A DNA stretch of 8,306 nucleotides from an uncultured Erysipelotrichaceae bacterium (GTDB taxonomy: Bacteria > Bacillota_I > Bacilli_A > RFN20 > CAG-826), in the NCBI GenBank assembly GCA_900321535.1, contig ONWJ01000101.1, positions 1 to 8,306 of the forward strand, in the 5' to 3' direction. The notes beneath the pieces were generated by a model. It did not search any database. It saw only the letters and a program-made list of their open reading frames with translations, and was not told the origin of the DNA. Made by a program: the position numbers and the translations under genes. Every line of letters begins with the position of its first letter. Within the stretch, counting starts at the first letter, position 1. This document shows positions 6,162 through 8,306 of this stretch, in pieces.

Positions 6162-6518
6162 ATGGCAAACACCGATTACAAAGAATATTATCGCGGTCTG
6201 ACAATAGACATGCTCAAAGAAGAAAAGCAAAAGCAAGACTCCACGATTAAGAACCAGACTTTTATCGCGAAATCGATTAGTCTCGCCCCTTCTATCGCAT
6301 TGATTGTTTTCGGTGCAATTTTTTCGATAGCCATTATCGGCATTCCCTTTCTTGTCGTTGGGATCTTAGGCTTGCAAGGGAAGATCCGTGCTCGTTATCA
6401 ATGCAACAAAGCGATCTCCGAAGCAAAGGCTAGACTAGAAGCGATTGAAGAATGCATCGCAGAAAAGGACAAATTCGAGAGCGCGAAACGGAATGCAATT
6501 GAAGCAGAAATTGTTTAA
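6162..6518 (+). CDS. Small membrane hairpin protein of unknown function
   Basis: 118 residues, family not recognised. A charged, probably helical N-terminus (1-37) is followed by one long hydrophobic block (about 39-72) that is broken near Gly60-Ile-Pro62, best read as two short membrane helices forming a hairpin. A Lys/Glu/Ala-rich amphipathic C-terminus (74-118) could form a coiled coil. The arrangement places both termini on the same side of the membrane, probably the cytoplasm. No enzymatic motif. The next gene follows 82 bases later with its own -10-like box, and no terminator separates them, so read-through is possible. A real gene is supported by length, composition and the promoter-like box before the ATG. 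Confidence 0.75.
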   Translation: MANTDYKEYYRGLTIDMLKEEKQKQDSTIKNQTFIAKSISLAPSIALIVFGAIFSIAIIGIPFLVVGILGLQGKIRARYQCNKAISEAKARLEAIEECIAEKDKFESAKRNAIEAEIV

Positions 6519-6565
6519 TTTGGATGAGATTTGCAGTGATTTTGAACTTTTTAGAAATTTCTTTG

Positions 6566-6593
6566 TTGCAGCGTTTCTCTCAATTAGTAGAAT
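6566..6593 (+). promoter_or_regulatory. Leaderless promoter of the 145-residue protein gene
   Basis: TTGCAG (6566-6571), a 16-base spacer, TAGAAT (6588-6593), then seven bases and the ATG at 6601. No Shine-Dalgarno site. The -10 matches consensus at five of six positions. Confidence 0.5.
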
Positions 6594-6600
6594 GTGACCG

Positions 6601-7038
6601 ATGAGCGAATCTTTCTTGAAAAACGACGCCTTCATTTCCGTGGATGAGATCAAACGAACTCTATCCTCTGTTGGAATCTCTTCCTTTTATATCCGTGATT
6701 ATTTATATCGGCTCGGCAGTTTCTTGTCTGGCAGTTTCACTTCTATCAACGATGAACAAAGCCTCTTCTTATCCGGGCTTATGGTTCGTGATTTCGGCAT
6801 GCAGCCAAAAGCAACCTTCAACGATGAAGTGAAAAGAGCGAATTGGTTTATTCCTGAAGACTCTTATATCAAGCTATCTATGGCGGTATCCTGCATCGTG
6901 GATTATATCACCGCTATCTCTGTCGATTATTGCGAGCGCGTCAGCAAGGAGATCATCCGTTTAACCAAAGAAGCTTTCTTGCTTCCTTTGCAAAAAGAAA
7001 ACAAGGGTTTGACCCTTGTCTATCTTGCTAGGAATTGA
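6601..7038 (+). CDS. 145-residue helical protein of unknown function
   Basis: Predicted all-helical and soluble, with no signal peptide or membrane segment; family not recognised. An N-terminal helix-rich part (12-62) is followed by a segment (73-130) whose pattern is short helix, loop with FIPED (83-87), a long ~28-residue helix containing CIVDYITAISVDYCERVS (98-115), then a short strand-like IIRLT and a final helix. The run IVDYITA is reminiscent of VLEYLTA in the long central helix of histone H2A, so a histone-like fold is possible but unproven. The 3' end overlaps the convergent regulator gene by 11 bases, and its last coding part (7001-7019) doubles as that gene's terminator. No terminator of its own is visible. 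Confidence 0.75.
   Translation: MSESFLKNDAFISVDEIKRTLSSVGISSFYIRDYLYRLGSFLSGSFTSINDEQSLFLSGLMVRDFGMQPKATFNDEVKRANWFIPEDSYIKLSMAVSCIVDYITAISVDYCERVSKEIIRLTKEAFLLPLQKENKGLTLVYLARN
6991..7019 (-). terminator. Terminator of the metalloregulator gene, inside the convergent coding sequence
   Basis: Perfect eight-base inverted repeat ACAAGGGT (7001-7008), loop TTG, ACCCTTGT (7012-7019). Read on the minus strand it is followed by TTTCTTTTTG (7000-6991), nine bases past the regulator's stop. On the plus strand it encodes part of the C-terminus of the 145-residue protein and lacks a U-tract, so it acts in one direction. Confidence 0.8.
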
Positions 7039-7393
7039 TCTTTTCTTCGATCGCACGGAATGTTTCTTCCGATATCACGTGCTCAATCTCACAGCAATCC
7101 ACTTCCGCGACTTCCTCAGAAATCCCAAGATTCATGAGGAATTTTTTTAATGTTTTGTGGCGATGAAGCATTTGCTTGGCCACTTCTCTTCCTTCTGGAG
7201 TGAGTTTCATCGGACCATAATCAATGCGCGTGATGAGCCCACGGTTAATTAACTCATGACCCATCTGGTGGACAGCGGGCTTCGAGATGTGAAGATGCGA
7301 TGCAACACGGGTTGTTTCAAGGGGTTCACCTGACTCTTCGAGCATCAGTAATGTTTCGAGGAAGTCCTCCATGGACTTGGTTGTTTTTGCCAT
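7028..7393 (-). CDS. Short MntR/DtxR-family metal-dependent transcriptional regulator
   Basis: 121 residues; B. subtilis MntR has 142 and classic DtxR about 226 with an SH3-like domain, absent here. The winged helix-turn-helix occupies about 1-72 with recognition helix SKPAVHQMGHELINRG (37-52) and wing YGPMKLTPEG (59-68). The dimer/metal part follows. Metal ligands by alignment to MntR (D8, E11, H77, E99, E102, H103) are Asp10, Glu13, His79, Cys101, Glu104 and His105. The Cys replaces Glu99 and matches DtxR Cys102, while Asp10 is MntR-like, so Mn2+ or Fe2+ cannot be chosen from sequence. The protein ends right after the last metal-site helix. Probably represses metal uptake genes elsewhere; no transporter is adjacent. 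It has a very good leaderless promoter. Confidence 0.92.
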   Translation of the reverse strand: MAKTTKSMEDFLETLLMLEESGEPLETTRVASHLHISKPAVHQMGHELINRGLITRIDYGPMKLTPEGREVAKQMLHRHKTLKKFLMNLGISEEVAEVDCCEIEHVISEETFRAIEEKINS

Positions 7394-7399
7394 GGTTTA

Positions 7400-7428
7400 A
7401 TCATAAAGACGCCCTCCAGTTTTGACAA
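7400..7428 (-). promoter_or_regulatory. Strong leaderless promoter of the metalloregulator gene
   Basis: On the minus strand: TTGTCA (7428-7423), exactly 17 bases, TATGAT (7405-7400), six bases (TAAACC), ATG at 7393. Each hexamer is one base off consensus and there is no Shine-Dalgarno site. The -35 region lies in a partial dyad, AGTTTTGACAACT (7419-7431), that could be an autoregulatory site. Confidence 0.75.
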
Positions 7429-7466
7429 CTTTGTTTTAGAAATAGAAGGGGTTATTTTTCCAAGAA

Positions 7467-7483
7467 ACGTCCCTAAGGGTCGT
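7467..7483. promoter_or_regulatory. Near-perfect 17-base palindrome, candidate operator
   Basis: ACGTCCCTAAGGGTCGT is symmetric about its centre except for a T/T mismatch at the fourth positions. It lies between the divergent regulator and P-loop kinase genes. The CCTAAGG-like core recalls the dyads bound by MntR/DtxR proteins, but the flanks do not match any consensus I know well. Assignment to the neighbouring regulator is speculation. Confidence 0.4.
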
Positions 7484-7499
7484 GAAACTCAAAAAATGC

Positions 7500-7528
7500 T
7501 GGTTAGAAGCGCCCCACTGCAATAGAAT
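7500..7528 (+). promoter_or_regulatory. Leaderless promoter of the second P-loop kinase
   Basis: TAGAAT (7523-7528) ends six bases (AACAGC) before the GTG at 7535. The hexamer 17 bases upstream (TGGTTA, 7500-7505) is a weak -35. No Shine-Dalgarno site precedes the GTG. Confidence 0.5.
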
Positions 7529-7534
7529 AACAGC

Positions 7535-8023
7535 GTGAATACTATCGTTTTGGTTTGCGGCCCTGCCGCGATCGGGAAATCTACCTTCTGTAGAAGATAT
7601 GCCGCGGAACACCCATGCGGCGAATTCCATATCATTGCCGCGGATGATCTCCGCAAAGAGCTTTATGGTGGCTACGACAAATTTCCACCAAATCACAACA
7701 TGATGTTGGTGTACGAAGAAATGGTGAATCGTGCCAAAAAGCTCATCGAAGGCAAAGACAATGTCACCGTCGCATTCGATACCACGATGCTTTATGACGA
7801 AAGGCGCATCTTTTTCGCCAGGCATCTTCAAGGATTTGATAAGAAGGTTTTGATTTGTCTTAGACTTCACGATTACTCCATTTGCCTTGTCCGCAACAAA
7901 TCGAGAATTAAAGAAAAATGGGTTCCCGAGAATGTTATTCTCGATATGGCTGCCCATTATGAAGATCCATCGGAAGAATGCCTTAGGCATTTCGATGAAT
8001 TCCATGAATATTACGTCGACTGA
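7535..8023 (+). CDS. Second stand-alone polynucleotide-kinase-like P-loop kinase
   Basis: 162 residues, paralogous to the kinase at 1644-2141. Walker A is GPAAIGKST (9-17) with Lys15 and Ser16. AADDLRKEL (35-43) gives the catalytic Asp37 and Arg40 with the same D-x2-R spacing as T4 Pnkp. VAFDTTML (79-86) supplies the D-x-(T/N) strand, and a basic lid segment LVRNKSRIKEKWVPENV (118-134) follows. The protein ends with the kinase domain. The GTG start is chosen because it puts the first strand and P-loop at the same residue numbers as in the paralogue and T4 Pnkp, and because a TAGAAT box ends six bases before it. Likely monocistronic; its last codons form the terminator stem. Substrate (nucleic acid 5'-OH or small molecule) cannot be decided. 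Confidence 0.88.
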   Translation: MNTIVLVCGPAAIGKSTFCRRYAAEHPCGEFHIIAADDLRKELYGGYDKFPPNHNMMLVYEEMVNRAKKLIEGKDNVTVAFDTTMLYDERRIFFARHLQGFDKKVLICLRLHDYSICLVRNKSRIKEKWVPENVILDMAAHYEDPSEECLRHFDEFHEYYVD

Positions 8024-8044
8024 TGATGTCGACGTTTTATTTTT
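8013..8044 (+). terminator. Terminator built from the last codons of the second kinase
   Basis: Perfect eight-base stem ACGTCGAC (8013-8020) and GTCGACGT (8028-8035), loop TGATGAT, then TTTTATTTTT. The left arm encodes the final Tyr-Val-Asp and the stop TGA (8021-8023) opens the loop, so a ribosome at the stop codon would cover the hairpin. Confidence 0.88.
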
Positions 8045-8146
8045 CATCGCACCCACCTATTCAATTATCTTTTGATCAGGTGAGAGGTACATTGCAATTA
8101 TTCTTGAAAAATAGTGATTATTTGCAGGCTTGTGCCAGCCATAAGA

Positions 8147-8183
8147 AAAAGCGGAGAGGACCTTTTTGACCCTATCCGCTTTT
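8147..8183 (-). terminator. Terminator of the partial GtrA-like gene, possibly bidirectional
   Basis: AAAAGCGGAGAGG (8147-8159) and CCTATCCGCTTTT (8171-8183) pair over 13 positions with one mismatch, loop of 11. On the minus strand the stem is followed by a run of U and CUUAU, 25 bases after the stop at 8208. The plus-strand reading also has four U. The stretch between the two terminators (about 8045-8146) holds no gene I can support. Confidence 0.8.
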
Positions 8184-8207
8184 GTATGATTGCTTAAGAA
8201 CCTTTTC

Positions 8208-8306
8208 TTATTGTTGTCCTTCTTTAGGTGCGCGATAGAGAATGAACTTTCTCGTGAGATAGTTGAACACCATCGGGAAGGAGGTGCGGATCACGAATAC
8301 GATGAT
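8208..8306 (-). CDS. C-terminal fragment of a probable GtrA-like membrane protein
   Basis: Only the last 32 codons and TAA are in the window; the 5' part continues past base 8306. The reading frame gives a hydrophobic stretch, then SFPMVFNYLTRKFILYR and a polar tail ending EGQQ. Hydrophobic residues followed by an FNYLxRKFxxY-type end are typical of the last membrane helix of GtrA-family proteins, small four-helix proteins linked to flipping of lipid-bound sugars in surface polysaccharide synthesis. The reading is supported by the terminator placed just downstream. Family assignment rests on about 15 residues, so it is tentative. Confidence 0.6.
   Translation of the reverse strand: MIVFVIRTSFPMVFNYLTRKFILYRAPKEGQQ

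Noticed and set aside
7436..8056. 206-codon open frame on the minus strand opposite the second P-loop kinase
   Set aside because: The plus-strand frame has a clear Walker A and catalytic motifs, while the minus frame shows no family pattern. It is a shadow of codon bias.
8087..8183. Possible small RNA: TTGCAA-18-GATTAT on the plus strand followed by the 8147-8183 hairpin
   Set aside because: The promoter match is weak, and the hairpin is better explained as the terminator of the minus-strand GtrA-like gene.
1..8306. Mobile element, phage or CRISPR content
   Set aside because: No transposase, integrase, terminal repeats, regular spaced repeats or tRNA attachment site can be seen; all gene borders look like ordinary chromosome.

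Overview
The window looks like ordinary chromosome from a low-to-moderate GC Gram-positive bacterium, most likely a Bacillota or Mollicutes-related lineage. The evidence is a strong AAGGAGG Shine-Dalgarno site, TTGACA/TATAAT-type promoters, U-tract hairpin terminators, MntR/DtxR and Prs homologues, and use of TGA as a stop, so UGA is not read as tryptophan. This placement is inference. I found no IS element, phage gene, tRNA, rRNA or CRISPR array, and no gene-free stretch longer than about 200 bp.

Layout. (1) 1-1455, minus strand: a two-gene unit with a small kinase-fold protein followed one base later by prs (PRPP synthetase), whose 3' end leaves the window. (2) 1644-2141, plus: a stand-alone P-loop kinase of the T4 polynucleotide-kinase type, with its own terminator. 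(3) 2256-3224, minus: an unknown protein with about eight membrane segments, with a clear promoter, Shine-Dalgarno site and terminator. (4) 3331-6008, minus: two FAD-dependent oxidoreductases whose genes overlap by ATGA (an HI0933/BaiN-like flavoprotein, then a COG2509-like dehydrogenase). (5) 6162-6518 and 6601-7038, plus: a small membrane hairpin protein and a 145-residue protein of unknown function. (6) 7028-7393, minus: a short MntR/DtxR-type metalloregulator that overlaps the previous gene tail to tail. (7) 7535-8023, plus: a second, paralogous P-loop kinase. (8) 8208-8306, minus: the C-terminal end of a probable GtrA-like membrane protein.

No single pathway links these genes. Prs makes PRPP for nucleotide synthesis, the two flavoproteins form one transcriptional and translational unit, and the regulator probably senses Mn2+ or Fe2+. 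The most striking feature is organisational. Seven genes that head a transcription unit have a -10-like hexamer ending six bases (seven in one case) before the start codon and no Shine-Dalgarno site, which predicts leaderless mRNAs. One gene with a real 5' leader and one downstream operon gene carry clear Shine-Dalgarno sites. Several terminators are folded into coding sequence: one lies inside the 3' end of the convergent gene, and another uses the last codons and stop of its own gene. The best candidates for new biology are the leaderless pattern, the kinase-like protein with lost catalytic residues fused transcriptionally to prs, the two polynucleotide-kinase-like paralogues, and the hybrid metal site of the regulator.
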